A stretch of 64,000 nt of DNA from Candidatus Olsenella pullistercoris (GCA_019116525.1 DXBM01000031.1:31463-95462), one strand, 5' to 3'. Counted from the stretch's first letter, positions 51,071 through 62,962 are shown. Notes: generated from the sequence alone by a model not told the origin. Made by a program: numbers and translations.

Positions 51071-53392
51071 ATGGACGACATGGAGGGGGCTCCCGCCGCC
51101 GACGGCCTGACGGGGGAAGAGGCGGCGCGCAGGCTCGCGGAGCACGGCCCCAACGAGGTCAGGGAGCGCCGCGAGAATCCCGTGCTCGCCTTTCTCGGCC
51201 GCTACTGGGGACCCATGCCATGGCTGCTCGAGCTCGCGGCGGTCCTGTCGCTTGTCGTGGGGCACCCCACCGAGGTCGTCGTCATCGTCGTCCTGCTCAC
51301 CGTCAACGCCGTGGTGGGCCAGGTCCAGTCCACGAGCGCCCGGCGCGCCGTTGAGCTCCTGCGCCAGGGGCTCGCGGTGCGCGTGACGACGCTGCGCGAC
51401 GGCTCCTGGTCGAGCGTGCCCGCGCGCGAGCTCGTCCCGGGGGACGTGGTCTCGCTGCCGCTCGGAACGGTCGTCGCCGCCGACGCGCGCGTGACGTCGG
51501 GAGACGCGGACGTCGACCTCTCCTCGGTCACTGGCGAGTCGGTCCCGCGCGCCGTGGGCCCCGCCGACGAGCTCCCCGCCGGCGCCGTCGTGACGCGCGG
51601 ATCCGTCCGCGCGGTCGTGACCGCCACGGGAGAGGACAGCGCCCTCGGCCGCGCGGCGGCGCTCGTCCGTGACGCCTCGCCGCGTTCGCGCCAGCAGGAC
51701 CTGCTCTTCTCGATCGTGCGCTCGATGATGTACGTGGGCGTGGCGGCCAGCGCCCTCGTCTCGCTCTACGCGCTCGCGCGCGGCCAGGAGCTGCTCTCCG
51801 TGGCGGCGATCGTCGTGACCTTCCTCATGGGCGCGGTGCCCGTGGCGCTGCCCGCCGTGCTCGCCATCGTCCAGGCCGCGAGCGCCCGCGCGCTCGCGCG
51901 AGAGGGGGTGCTCGTCACGCGCCTCGACGCCGTGGAGGACGCCGCCTCCATCGACACCTTCTGCTTCGACAAGACGGGCACCCTCACCAAGAACCAGCTC
52001 GAGGTCGTCGAGGTCGTGCCGTTCGTGGGGCGCGACGAGGGGGAGGTGCTCGCGCTCGCCGCCCTCAGCTGCGACGCCACGGCCGCCGAGCCCATCGACG
52101 CCGCCATTCTGCGCCGCGCGTCACAGGTCGCGCCCCGCGGCAGGCAGCTCTCCTACACCCCCTTCGACCCTGCACGCAAGCGCACCGAGGCGGTGGCCGA
52201 GCTCGACGGCGGGGCGCGCGTCCTTCTCGCCAAGGGAGCGCCGCGCACGCTCCTGGGCGACGAGGAGCCCGCGCTCGGCGCGGTGGACGAGCTCTCGAGG
52301 CGCGGCCTGCGCTGCGTGGCGGTCACGATGGACGGGAGGGCAATTGGGCTCCTCGGCCTCGCCGACCCGCCGCGCCACGACGCCGCCGCGCTCGTGGCGC
52401 GCGTCCGCGCCCTCGGCGTGCGCCCGCTCATGCTCACCGGCGACGACGTTGCCATCGCGCGCGAGGTGGGCGCGGCGGTGGGGACGGGCGGCAACGTCCT
52501 GCGCGCCGCGGACCTGCGGGGGCTCCCCGTGGACGAGCAGCTCTCCCTCGTTCGCTCGGCGGACGGCTTCGCAGAGGTGCTCCCCGAGGACAAGAACCTC
52601 GTCGTGCGGCTCCTGCAGGACGAGGGCCGCGCGGTCGGCATGACCGGGGACGGCGTGAACGACGCGCCCGCGCTCGCCCAGGCTGAGCTGGGGTGCGCCG
52701 CTCCCGGCGCGACCGACGTGGCACGGGCGGCTGCCTCGGCCGTGCTCACGCGCGACGGCCTCGCGGGCATCGTCGACGCGCTCACCGAGAGCCGTCGCAG
52801 CCACCAGCGCATGCTCACGTGGGTCATCAACAAGGTGACCAAGGTCATGGAGGTCGTCGTGCTCTTCTCGGTGGGCTACGTGCTCACGGGCGAGATGCCC
52901 GTCTCGCTTTTGGGGATGAGCCTGCTCGTCCTTGCCAACGACTTTGCGACGATGTCCATCGCCTCGGACAACGTGCGATCGCCGGAGTCCGCGTGCGCCT
53001 GGAACCTCGCAGCGGTCGTGCGAGCGGCGGGCGTCCTCGGCGCGCTCTTCGCCGTCGAGGACCTCGCGCTCGCCGCGCTCGGCGCCCGGGGCCTCGGGCT
53101 CGACGCGGCGGCGACGCAGACGCTCGTGATGTATGCCCTCGTGGTGAACTCGCAGGTGCGCATCCTCTCGGTCCGCGAGCGAGGGCGGGCCTGGGCGAGC
53201 GTCCCCTCGGCGGGCATGGTGGTGACGTCCCTCGTGGTCACGGCGCTCTTCACGGCGCTCGTCCTTCTCGGCTGGGCGGTCCCGGCGCTGCCGCCAGCTG
53301 CCGTGGCCGTGACGCTCGCCGTCTGCGCGGCGGGCGGCCTTGCGCTCGATGCGGCGAAGGTCGCCCTGTTCAGGCGCTTCCACGTGGAGTAG
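51071..53392 (+). CDS. P-type (IIIA-like) H+-transporting ATPase
   Basis: 773 residues. Membrane proton pump type by its short N-terminus (GLTGEEAARRLAEHGPNEV), TGES loop, PVALPAVLA in M4, phosphorylated Asp near 300 in CFDKTGTLTKN, and MTGDGVNDAPALAQA. It lacks heavy-metal N-terminal domains and has about 8-10 membrane segments, which suits type IIIA rather than Ca2+ or Cu+ pumps, though the ion is inferred. GGAGG precedes ATG 51071. Not in an operon. Confidence 0.88.
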   Translation: MDDMEGAPAADGLTGEEAARRLAEHGPNEVRERRENPVLAFLGRYWGPMPWLLELAAVLSLVVGHPTEVVVIVVLLTVNAVVGQVQSTSARRAVELLRQGLAVRVTTLRDGSWSSVPARELVPGDVVSLPLGTVVAADARVTSGDADVDLSSVTGESVPRAVGPADELPAGAVVTRGSVRAVVTATGEDSALGRAAALVRDASPRSRQQDLLFSIVRSMMYVGVAASALVSLYALARGQELLSVAAIVVTFLMGAVPVALPAVLAIVQAASARALAREGVLVTRLDAVEDAASIDTFCFDKTGTLTKNQLEVVEVVPFVGRDEGEVLALAALSCDATAAEPIDAAILRRASQVAPRGRQLSYTPFDPARKRTEAVAELDGGARVLLAKGAPRTLLGDEEPALGAVDELSRRGLRCVAVTMDGRAIGLLGLADPPRHDAAALVARVRALGVRPLMLTGDDVAIAREVGAAVGTGGNVLRAADLRGLPVDEQLSLVRSADGFAEVLPEDKNLVVRLLQDEGRAVGMTGDGVNDAPALAQAELGCAAPGATDVARAAASAVLTRDGLAGIVDALTESRRSHQRMLTWVINKVTKVMEVVVLFSVGYVLTGEMPVSLLGMSLLVLANDFATMSIASDNVRSPESACAWNLAAVVRAAGVLGALFAVEDLALAALGARGLGLDAAATQTLVMYALVVNSQVRILSVRERGRAWASVPSAGMVVTSLVVTALFTALVLLGWAVPALPPAAVAVTLAVCAAGGLALDAAKVALFRRFHVE

Positions 53393-53408
53393 CGCGTCAG
53401 GGGCGCCT

Positions 53409-53522
53409 CCCGTAGGCGCCAGACGACACTCCGCCCGGCAAAAGTGTCGGCGCGCGCCCACAAACTAGATCCGTAGGCGCCAAACGACACCCTGAACAGC
53501 CAAAGTGTCGGCAAGCGCCTAC
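53409..53522. repeat. Palindromic repeat family C, solo copy C3 (two hairpins)
   Basis: The cleanest C copy: two tandem units (53411-53461 and 53472-53522), each GTAGGCGCCAxACGACAC, about 10 variable bases, CAAAGTGTCGGC, then GCGCCTAC or close to it. Unit spacing is about 60 bases. No nuclease gene is attached; it lies between the ATPase and the ABC exporter. GGCGAGAAGAACG follows at 53601. Confidence 0.9.
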
Positions 53523-53640
53523 AGTTCTTTGGGCGCAGGCCGTCCGTCCCATTCGCTACCCTCAAAGTGACGAGGTGTCGCCAAAGTGCTACCCTCCGGG
53601 GGCGAGAAGAACGCCGAGAGACCCAGGGGGAGCCCGGACC

Positions 53641-55446
53641 ATGGCACAGAGAAACGTCGCGCCGCTGCAGCGCTCCGTCGTTCGTCGCACGCTCAGGCGC
53701 TTCTGGGACGTCACGCGCATGCAGCCCGGCATCGCCGCGCTCGCCGTCATCACGTCGGCGGGCTACATCGCGCTGCTCACCTACGCCAACACCTACGTGA
53801 TGGGCCTCATCGTCGACCGCGTGCAGGCCTCGCTGGTCCCGGCGGACCAGGTGGTCCCCGTCTTCGGCCCGTACGTGGTCGCGCTTCTGATTGTGAACGC
53901 CGTGGGCCAGGCCTTCTCCAAGCTGCAGGACTACGCTGTCTACAAGCTTGAGATCAACGGCAACTACCACCTCTCGCGCCTGTGCTTTGACACGCTGTCC
54001 AACCAGTCGATGACCTTCCACACCAGCCGCTTCGGCGGCTCGCTCGTGAGCCAGACCACGCGCTTCACCGGCGGCTACACGGCACTCGTGGACGTGGTGG
54101 TCTACTCGCTCATCCCCACGGTGGCCTCGGTGGTCTGCACCTTTGTGACGCTCGCGCCGGTGGTTCCGAGCTACATGGCCATCCTCACGGTGCTCCTGGT
54201 GGCCTACGTGGCGGTCGCCACCCACCTCTACCACAAGATCCTGCCGCTCTCGCAGAGGACGGCCGCCGCGCAGAACCGCCTCTCCGGCGTGCTCTCGGAC
54301 GCGGTGACCAACATCCTGGCCGTCAAGACCTGCGGACGCGAGGACTACGAGCGCCGCCTCTTTGACGACGCTGCACGGGACGCGCGCGAGGCGGAGTCTC
54401 GCAGCATGCACGCCACCATGCGCCGCGGCTTTGCTACGAGCACCCTCATCACGCTGATCATGCTGGTGGTCTCGGTCTTCGTGGCGGGAGGCAACGCGTG
54501 GTTCGGCATCTCGGCGGGCACACTCGTGATGATGTTCACCTACACCTACCAGCTCTCCATGCGCTTCAACTACATCAACTCCATGATGCAGCGCATCAAC
54601 CGTGCCCTCGGAGACGCCTCGGAGATGACGCGCGTCCTCGACGAGCCGCGCCTCGTGGAGGACGAGCCGGGCGCCGCGGAGCTCGCCGTCACGCGCGGGG
54701 CCATCGACTTCGATCACCTCGGCTTCGCCTACCACGACGCCGCGCCGGGCGAGAAGGTCTTCGAGGACCTGACGCTCCACATCCCCGCCGGCCAGCGCGT
54801 GGGCCTCGTCGGCCGCTCCGGCTCCGGCAAGACCACGCTCACCAAGCTGCTGCTGCGCCTGGACGACGTGCAGGACGGCCACGTCTACGTGGACGGCCAG
54901 GACGTGAGCCGCTGCACCCAGCAGAGCCTGCGCCGGAGCATCGCCTACGTGCCGCAGGAGGCGCTGCTGTTCCACCGCTCCATTCGCGAGAACATCGCCT
55001 ACGGCAGGCCCGACGCGAGCGACGATCAGATCTGGCGCGCCGCGCGGCTGGCCAACGCCGCCGAGTTCATCGAGCGGCTCCCGGCGGGGCTCGACACGAT
55101 GGTCGGCGAGCGCGGCGTGAAGCTCTCCGGCGGGCAGCGCCAGCGCGTGGCCATCGCCCGTGCCATCCTGGCCGACGCGCCGATCCTCGTGCTCGACGAG
55201 GCCACCTCAGCGCTGGACAGCGAGTCCGAGGCGGCGGTACAGGGCGCCCTCGAGAACCTCATGGCAGGCCGCACGAGCATCGTGGTGGCACACCGCCTCT
55301 CCACGGTGGCCTCGCTCGACCGCATCGTGGTTCTCGCCGACGGGAGGATCGTGGAGGACGGCACGCACGCGGAACTCGCGGAGGCCGGCGGAGAGTACGA
55401 GCGGCTCTGGGACCGCCAGACCGGCGCCTTCCTCGAGGGCGAGTAG
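53641..55446 (+). CDS. ABC exporter, fused membrane and ATPase domains
   Basis: 601 residues, MsbA/MDR-type half transporter. A six-helix membrane domain (about 20-310) is followed by the ATPase: Walker A GRSGSGKTT near 391, signature LSGGQRQR near 495, Walker B ILVLDEATSALD near 515, H-loop VVAHRLS. Exports lipid, peptide or drug; the substrate is not readable. Single gene, so it would act as a homodimer. GGGGGAG precedes ATG 53641. Confidence 0.9.
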   Translation: MAQRNVAPLQRSVVRRTLRRFWDVTRMQPGIAALAVITSAGYIALLTYANTYVMGLIVDRVQASLVPADQVVPVFGPYVVALLIVNAVGQAFSKLQDYAVYKLEINGNYHLSRLCFDTLSNQSMTFHTSRFGGSLVSQTTRFTGGYTALVDVVVYSLIPTVASVVCTFVTLAPVVPSYMAILTVLLVAYVAVATHLYHKILPLSQRTAAAQNRLSGVLSDAVTNILAVKTCGREDYERRLFDDAARDAREAESRSMHATMRRGFATSTLITLIMLVVSVFVAGGNAWFGISAGTLVMMFTYTYQLSMRFNYINSMMQRINRALGDASEMTRVLDEPRLVEDEPGAAELAVTRGAIDFDHLGFAYHDAAPGEKVFEDLTLHIPAGQRVGLVGRSGSGKTTLTKLLLRLDDVQDGHVYVDGQDVSRCTQQSLRRSIAYVPQEALLFHRSIRENIAYGRPDASDDQIWRAARLANAAEFIERLPAGLDTMVGERGVKLSGGQRQRVAIARAILADAPILVLDEATSALDSESEAAVQGALENLMAGRTSIVVAHRLSTVASLDRIVVLADGRIVEDGTHAELAEAGGEYERLWDRQTGAFLEGE

Positions 55447-55485
55447 CTCCGCGGCGAGAAGGGCCGCGCAGCCCGGACGCGCTGC

Positions 55486-57993
<2,508 letters not shown>

Positions 57994-58099
57994 GTGCCGC
58001 TCCTCTCGATGGTCCTTCTCGCCTGTTGATGATACGCCCGCAAGTGCCGCCGTCGCCCCTTCCATGGGCTGCGCTACACTCGTGTGAGAGGGAGGGGAC

Positions 58100-59083
58100 A
58101 TGGACATCAACCAGATTGCGCAGATGGCGGGGGTCTCGCGGGCCACGGTCTCGCGCTATCTCAACGACGGCTACGTGAGCCAGGAGAAGCGCGTCGCCAT
58201 CCGCCGCGTCATCGAGAGGACCGGCTACGTGCCCTCCCGCCAGGCGCAGACCCTGCGCACCGGAAAGACCAACGTCGTGGGCGTGATCATCCCCAAGATC
58301 AACTCCGCCTCGGTGAGTCGGATGGTCGCGGGCATCACGCTCGTGCTCAACGACGCTGGCTACCAGGTGCTCCTCGCCAACACCGACAACGACGCCGCCC
58401 GCGAAGTCGAGTTCCTGCGCCTCTTTGCCGAGAAGAGCCGTGTGGACGGCGTCATCCTCATTGCCACGGTGCTCACCCCCGAGCATCGCGAGGCAATATC
58501 GGCGCTTGGCGTGCCCATCGTGGTGCTCGACCAGGACGTTGACCTCTGCCCGTGCGTCTACCAGGACGACCTCGCCGCGGCGCGCGACGTCACGAGGGTG
58601 GCGCTGCGCAGCTCCCGTAGGCCGGCCTACATTGGCGTCTTCGAGGAGGACGTGGCCGTGGGCACGATGCGTCGCCGGGGCTTCCTCGAGGCGTGCGCCG
58701 AGGCGGGTGCGAACGTCCCCGAGCGGGCGATGCGCGTCGCGGAGTTCACGGTCGACTCCGGCTACGAACAGGCTGAGGCGCTACTCGAGGACTACGCCGA
58801 GCTTGACGGCATCGTGTGCGCCACGGACTCGATCGCCTATGGCGCACTCACCTGCCTGCGCGAGCACGGTCGACGCGTGCCAGAGGACGTGGTGGTGACG
58901 GGAGTGGACGACTCCGAAATCTCCCAGATCGTCACGCCCACGCTGACCACGGTCCACAACCACTACAAGACCTCGGGCGCCGAGGCTGCGCGAATGCTCG
59001 TGGGGTTCATGACCGGCGAGGGGAGCGTGCCGCGCAAGGTCAAGATGGGCTACGAGGTCGTGACGAGGAACTCCACGAGATAG
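58100..59083 (+). CDS. LacI/GalR-family repressor (ScrR-like)
   Basis: 327 residues. N-terminal HTH (MDINQIAQMAGVSRATVSRYLNDGYVSQEKR), hinge helix (YVPSRQAQTLRTGKTNVVGVIIP) and a sugar-binding domain (CVYQDDLAAARDVT, GVDDSEISQIVTP). Immediately upstream of fructokinase, whose promoter carries a GGAATCGATTCC operator, so it probably represses scrK in response to a sucrose or fructose signal. Confidence 0.9.
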   Translation: MDINQIAQMAGVSRATVSRYLNDGYVSQEKRVAIRRVIERTGYVPSRQAQTLRTGKTNVVGVIIPKINSASVSRMVAGITLVLNDAGYQVLLANTDNDAAREVEFLRLFAEKSRVDGVILIATVLTPEHREAISALGVPIVVLDQDVDLCPCVYQDDLAAARDVTRVALRSSRRPAYIGVFEEDVAVGTMRRRGFLEACAEAGANVPERAMRVAEFTVDSGYEQAEALLEDYAELDGIVCATDSIAYGALTCLREHGRRVPEDVVVTGVDDSEISQIVTPTLTTVHNHYKTSGAEAARMLVGFMTGEGSVPRKVKMGYEVVTRNSTR

Positions 59084-59104
59084 CGCGCCGTGCTCAGGCA
59101 CCAG

Positions 59105-59275
59105 ATTGACCGCCTTCTGGCTCAAAGTGGCCGATGTGCGCGACCAATTCGCTCGCCTCGACGCGCGAGCCCGGAGATGCCAAATCAATCCTGCGGTTTT
59201 GTGGTGCTGTCAGCCACGCAATTCCCTTCCCGGAGCGCCTGTCGTTCACTTCCCCCCTTTTGAGCCAGTCGACGG
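59105..59275. repeat. Inverted-repeat element family D, solo copy D3
   Basis: Left end GACCGCCTTCTGGCTCAAAG-TGGCCGATGTGCGCGACC and right end GTTCACTTCCCCCC-TTTTGAGCCAG are imperfect inverted repeats matching D1. No nuclease gene inside. Sits between the LacI gene and the scrK promoter. Confidence 0.8.
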
Positions 59276-59386
59276 ACAATCAGCCTCCTCTGTCGGCATT
59301 TGAGCTCGCTCCGGCCGCAGGGGCGCCCGCACGTGCCTCTTGCCGAAAATGGCGCGCCGGCCGTAGGCGTTAGTGCATACTGATGT

Positions 59387-59398
59387 GGAATCGATTCC
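59387..59398. promoter_or_regulatory. LacI-type operator of the fructokinase gene
   Basis: Perfect palindrome GGAATCGATTCC, 20 bases before the scrK ATG. A -10-like CATACT (59376-59381) would put the transcription start inside it, as expected for repression by the adjacent LacI-family protein. Confidence 0.75.
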
Positions 59399-59417
59399 GC
59401 AAGCGAAAGGACACCGC

Positions 59418-60368
59418 ATGTTCTCCGTCTCCGCACTGGGCGAGCTCCTCATCGACTTCACCGACGCCGGGACCTCGGCGGGCGGGCAGCGCCTCTTCGA
59501 GCGCAACCCCGGCGGCGCGCCGGCAAACGTCCTCGTGGCGCTCGAGCGGCTCGGGCACAAGACGGCGTTCCTCGGCAAGGTCGGCCAGGACATGCACGGC
59601 GAGTTCCTGCGTGCCACGCTCGAGGGGCAGGGCATCGACACCACCGGCCTCGTCACCGACCCGGACGCCTTCACGACCCTCGCCTTCGTGGCCCTTGCGC
59701 CAAACGGCGAGCGCGAGTTCTCCTTCGCGCGCAAGCCCGGCGCGGACACCCGCATCACCGCAGACGAGCTCGCCCGTGACGTGATCGCAAGCTCGCGCGT
59801 CTTCCACGTGGGCTCGCTCTCGCTCACCGACGAGCCCGCGCGCTCTGCCACGCTCGCTGCGCTCGCCTGCGCGCGCGAGGCAGGCTGCGTACTCTCCTAC
59901 GACCCCAACTACCGCGCGAACCTGTGGCCCTCGGTCGAGGTCGCCATGGACCAGATGCGCTCCGTGGTGCCGCAGATGGACCTCATGAAGCTCTCCGACG
60001 AGGAGTGCGAGCTGCTCACGGGCGAGAAGGACCCCGAGGCCGCGGCGGCGTCGCTGCTCGAGCGCGGTCCCAAGGTCGTTGCCGTGACGCTCGGCGCGGG
60101 CGGAGCGTACGTGCGCTGCGCCGAGGGCGGCGCCGAGGTCGCAGGCTTTCCTGCGGACGCCGTGGACGCAACGGGCGCCGGTGACTCCTTCTGGGGAGGC
60201 TTCCTCGCGGCGTTCTGCGAGAGCGGCAAGGCGCCTGCCGAGGTCACGCTTGCCGACGCCGTCTCGTTCGCGCGTCTCGGAAACGCCGTGGCGTCGCTGT
60301 GCGTGCGCAAGCGCGGCGCCATCCCCGCGATGCCCACGCGCGAGGAGGCGGAGGCGCTGCTCGCCTAG
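59418..60368 (+). CDS. scrK: Fructokinase, PfkB family
   Basis: 316 residues. ATP-dependent phosphorylation of fructose. Substrate-side NPGGAPANVLVALERLG near 30-46, and the C-terminal PfkB signature DATGAGDSFWGGFLAAF with the catalytic Asp. ATG 59418 preceded by AAAGGA. Likely consumes fructose released by amylosucrase or sucrose hydrolysis; no PTS or ABC sucrose transporter is in the window. Confidence 0.92.
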   Translation: MFSVSALGELLIDFTDAGTSAGGQRLFERNPGGAPANVLVALERLGHKTAFLGKVGQDMHGEFLRATLEGQGIDTTGLVTDPDAFTTLAFVALAPNGEREFSFARKPGADTRITADELARDVIASSRVFHVGSLSLTDEPARSATLAALACAREAGCVLSYDPNYRANLWPSVEVAMDQMRSVVPQMDLMKLSDEECELLTGEKDPEAAAASLLERGPKVVAVTLGAGGAYVRCAEGGAEVAGFPADAVDATGAGDSFWGGFLAAFCESGKAPAEVTLADAVSFARLGNAVASLCVRKRGAIPAMPTREEAEALLA

Positions 60369-60397
60369 CGCTCACGAGCCAGGCCTTACCAAACATC

Positions 60398-60525
60398 ACG
60401 CCCAGTGCGCGCCGCTCAGCGCGCACTGGGCGCAATTCGTGTCCAAACGGACGTTTTTCTCGTCCAATGCGCGCTCTGAGCGCGCCGCCGGCGCGCACTG
60501 GAACGATTTCCTGGCAGCGCGGCGT
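60398..60525. repeat. Palindromic repeat family F, copy F3
   Basis: Left hairpin: perfect 14-base arms CGCCCAGTGCGCGC (60399-60412) and GCGCGCACTGGGCG (60419-60432). Linker GTCCAAACGGACGTTTTT (60441-60458) is itself a small terminator-like hairpin with T-run. The right unit CCAATGCGCGC...GCGCGCACTGG mirrors the left. CGTTTTTCTCGTC is at 60452-60464. Confidence 0.9.
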
Positions 60526-60542
60526 GGCAGCGGCCCTTGCCC

Positions 60543-61055
60543 TTACGCCTCGAGCGCGGCGAGAAGGGCCTCGCGCCAGCGCTCCGTGAGGCGCGCGAGG
60601 CTCCACGACGCGTTGGCCGGGCTCGTTGACGGTAGCACCTCGGCCTCGATGCCACATGCCGGCAGCAGCCAGCGGCGGTACAGGCGCCCCGCGGTGCCCC
60701 CGTTGCAGATCACGGCGCAAATCGGCGCCACGCGCATGATCCTCGCCACATCAACGGGAACCACGTCCCTGATGGAGGCATCGGAGGACCCGCGCACCTC
60801 GCAGCTCTCGACCACGTCCCAGAGCGCCACCCCATGACGCAGGAGCGCCGCGCGCTTGCCGGCAACGTCCTCCTGCGCGAGGCCCGGCTCCCCCAGCGCC
60901 TCGCCCATGACGCGCCAGAAGCGATTGCGCGGGTTGCCGTAGTAGAAGCTCGCCTCGCGCGAGAGCACCGAGGGAAACGAGCCCAGCACGAGCACGTGGC
61001 TGCGCTCGTCGAAGACCGGGCCAAAACCGTGGGATATGCGCTGGTAGTCTGCCAT
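60543..61055 (-). CDS. Hypoxanthine/uracil-type DNA glycosylase (DNA-deoxyinosine glycosylase family)
   Basis: 170 residues, UDG superfamily fold, small form. LGSFPSVLSREASFYYGNPRNRFWRVM (near 24-50) is the signature of family 6 (HDG) and related MUG-like enzymes, with the C-terminal LPSTSPANA loop. It removes hypoxanthine (deaminated adenine) or uracil from DNA. The RBS is weak at ATG 61055; a start 6 codons earlier is possible. Confidence 0.87.
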   Translation of the reverse strand: MADYQRISHGFGPVFDERSHVLVLGSFPSVLSREASFYYGNPRNRFWRVMGEALGEPGLAQEDVAGKRAALLRHGVALWDVVESCEVRGSSDASIRDVVPVDVARIMRVAPICAVICNGGTAGRLYRRWLLPACGIEAEVLPSTSPANASWSLARLTERWREALLAALEA

Positions 61056-61183
61056 GCCCACATGGTAGCGCATACCGTCCGTCGCCCCTGCCGCGCACGC
61101 TCGGCGAGTTTGCCGTGCATGGCAAGCGCGCGAAGGTTTAGCTTTATGAGGATTGGCTCGCCTCGAAACCCCCGTGAGGAACC

Positions 61184-61438
61184 ATGATCGAGCTACCGTG
61201 TGACATCACAGATCCCTTGGGGCTGCACGTGCAGCTCGCCGTCCTTCTCGCCAGCGAGGCCGAGCGGTGGCGCAGCGTCGTGACGCTCGAGCACGCCGGC
61301 CGCACCGTCAACGCCAAGCAGTCGCTTGAGCTCATGATGCTCGGCGTGCGCAGCGGCCAGCACATCATCGTGCGCGTCAACGGCCCGGACGAGGCCACGG
61401 CAAGCGAGGCAATCCGCAAGATCATGGCAACGTTCTAG
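61184..61438 (+). CDS. HPr-family PTS protein (atypical)
   Basis: 84 residues, HPr length and fold. DPLGLHVQLAVLLASEA keeps the phosphorylated histidine (H15), but the invariant Arg two residues later is Gln. KQSLELMMLGVRSGQ carries a serine near 47 where HPr-Ser46 sits. EI is not in the window. It may be a specialised HPr paralogue rather than the housekeeping one. GAGGA precedes ATG 61184; fucU follows after 29 bases. Confidence 0.85.
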   Translation: MIELPCDITDPLGLHVQLAVLLASEAERWRSVVTLEHAGRTVNAKQSLELMMLGVRSGQHIIVRVNGPDEATASEAIRKIMATF

Positions 61439-61467
61439 CGGCGCGCGCCGCAACGAGAGGAGTCCCC

Positions 61468-61890
61468 ATGCTGAACGGCATCCCCAAGAACGTCTCCCCC
61501 GAGCTCATCAAGGCCCTCATGGAGATGGGCCACGGCGACGAGATCGTCCTCACCGACGGCAACTACCCCGCAACCTCGAGCGGCAACGCGGTGCTCGTGC
61601 GCTGCATCGGCCTGGGCGTGCCGGAGCTGCTCGAGAGCATCCTCACCCTCATGCCGCTCGACGACTACGTCGAGAGCCCTGTCGCCATGATGGAGGCGCC
61701 CGGCGCCGAGGAGCCGCCCATCTGGGCGGAGTACCGGCGCATCATCGCCGAGAAGTGCGGCGACGTGAAGATCTCGCACATCGAGCACGACGCCTTCATC
61801 GAGCGCGCCCGCCGCTGCTACGCGATAGTCGCGACCTCCGAGGAAGCCACCTACGCCAACATCCTGCTGCGCAAGGGAGTCGTGCAGTAG
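61468..61890 (+). CDS. RbsD/FucU-family mutarotase (L-fucose mutarotase-like)
   Basis: 140 residues. Interconverts sugar anomers. LNGIPKNVSPELIKALMEMGHGDEIVLTDGNYPA is the FucU/RbsD signature with the catalytic His in GHGDEI, and the C-terminal YAIVATSEEATYANILLRKGVV is typical of FucU. GAGAGGAG precedes ATG 61468. Pairing with an HPr-like gene suggests import of the sugar by PTS, but no permease is adjacent. Confidence 0.9.
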   Translation: MLNGIPKNVSPELIKALMEMGHGDEIVLTDGNYPATSSGNAVLVRCIGLGVPELLESILTLMPLDDYVESPVAMMEAPGAEEPPIWAEYRRIIAEKCGDVKISHIEHDAFIERARRCYAIVATSEEATYANILLRKGVVQ

Positions 61891-61909
61891 CGCGCCCGCG
61901 CGCCTAGCG

Positions 61910-62020
61910 CTAGCCCGCCACGGACACGCCGCAGAAGAGCGCGAGCGCCAGCGCTCCGAGCGCCCATGACACCAACAGGCAGCCGATAAGAACGCCGCGC
62001 TCCGAGGCCCTTGTCCTCAT
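61910..62020 (-). CDS. Possible small single-span membrane protein
   Basis: 36 residues: MRTRASERGV followed by one hydrophobic segment (LIGCLLVSWALGALALALFCG). AGAGGGGG 7 bases before ATG 62020 supports translation. Longer in-frame starts exist (to 62095) but have no better RBS. Too short to judge. Confidence 0.35.
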   Translation of the reverse strand: MRTRASERGVLIGCLLVSWALGALALALFCGVSVAG

Positions 62021-62194
62021 GTTCGCCCCCTCTGCCATCGCCGCTCCGGAGCGCGGGCGCCGAGTCGCCGCGCCCGCGTCCGGGAGGGACTCCATTGTCG
62101 CTGGTCAGAGGGTGCCCGCCCATCGATTGGGCTTACGGGCGGGTGACGCTTTGGTAAGGTTGCGGCGCGGCCGCGGTCCCACGCGTGCGAGGGC

Positions 62195-62962
62195 CTAGCG
62201 GCCGATCTCGCTCATCGCCACGCGCACGGCCTCGTCCTCGTCATCGGTCATGACCACGAGCTCGGGGTCGAGCGGCGAGATGTTGCCCGCCTCCATCACG
62301 GTGCCCTCGAGCCAGTCCATGAGGCCCTGCCAGTACTCGGTGCCGAACAGCACCACCGGCGTGCGCGCCACCTTGTGCGTCTGCACGAGCGTGAGCAGCT
62401 CGAACGCCTCGTCGAGCGTGCCGAAGCCGCCCGGGAAGACGATCGTGCCGCTCGCGTACTTCACGAACATCGTCTTGCGCACGAAGAAGTAGCGGAAGGT
62501 CATGCCGAGGTTGACCCACTTGTTGATGCCCTGCTCGTGCGGCAGCTCGATCCCGAGGCCCACCGACGTACCGCCGGCCTTTGCCGCGCCGGCGTTCGCT
62601 GCCTCCATGATGCCGGGTCCCCCGCCCGTGATCACGGCGACGCCCGCCTCGGCGAGCTTCCTGCCCACGTGACGGGCGGCGCGGTACATCGGGTCGGTGC
62701 GCGGGGTGCGCGCCGAGCCAAAGACGGACACGGCCGTCCCGAGCTCTGCGAGCGCGCCGAAGCCGTCCACGAACTCCGCCTGGATGCGCAGGACGCGCCA
62801 CGGGTCCATGTGCAGCCAGTCCGTGGACCCCTCGGGGGCGAGGAGGTTGCCGGTGGTGGTGTCGGTGGGGATCATCGGCCCGCGCATGATCACGGGACCG
62901 CGGTGGTAGGTGGTGCCGAGGGGCTCGTCGTGGCTCTCGGCCGGAATCTTCTCGTCTGCCAT
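62195..62962 (-). CDS. LOG-family protein (cytokinin-riboside phosphoribohydrolase-like)
   Basis: 255 residues, Rossmann-type lysine decarboxylase-like fold. VITGGGPGIMEAANAGA and FPGGFGTLDEAFE are the family motifs; R and E of the latter loop act in nucleoside 5'-monophosphate hydrolysis. The N-terminal extension of about 70 residues is typical of the TIGR00730 bacterial branch. AAAGGA precedes ATG 62962. Confidence 0.9.
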   Translation of the reverse strand: MADEKIPAESHDEPLGTTYHRGPVIMRGPMIPTDTTTGNLLAPEGSTDWLHMDPWRVLRIQAEFVDGFGALAELGTAVSVFGSARTPRTDPMYRAARHVGRKLAEAGVAVITGGGPGIMEAANAGAAKAGGTSVGLGIELPHEQGINKWVNLGMTFRYFFVRKTMFVKYASGTIVFPGGFGTLDEAFELLTLVQTHKVARTPVVLFGTEYWQGLMDWLEGTVMEAGNISPLDPELVVMTDDEDEAVRVAMSEIGR

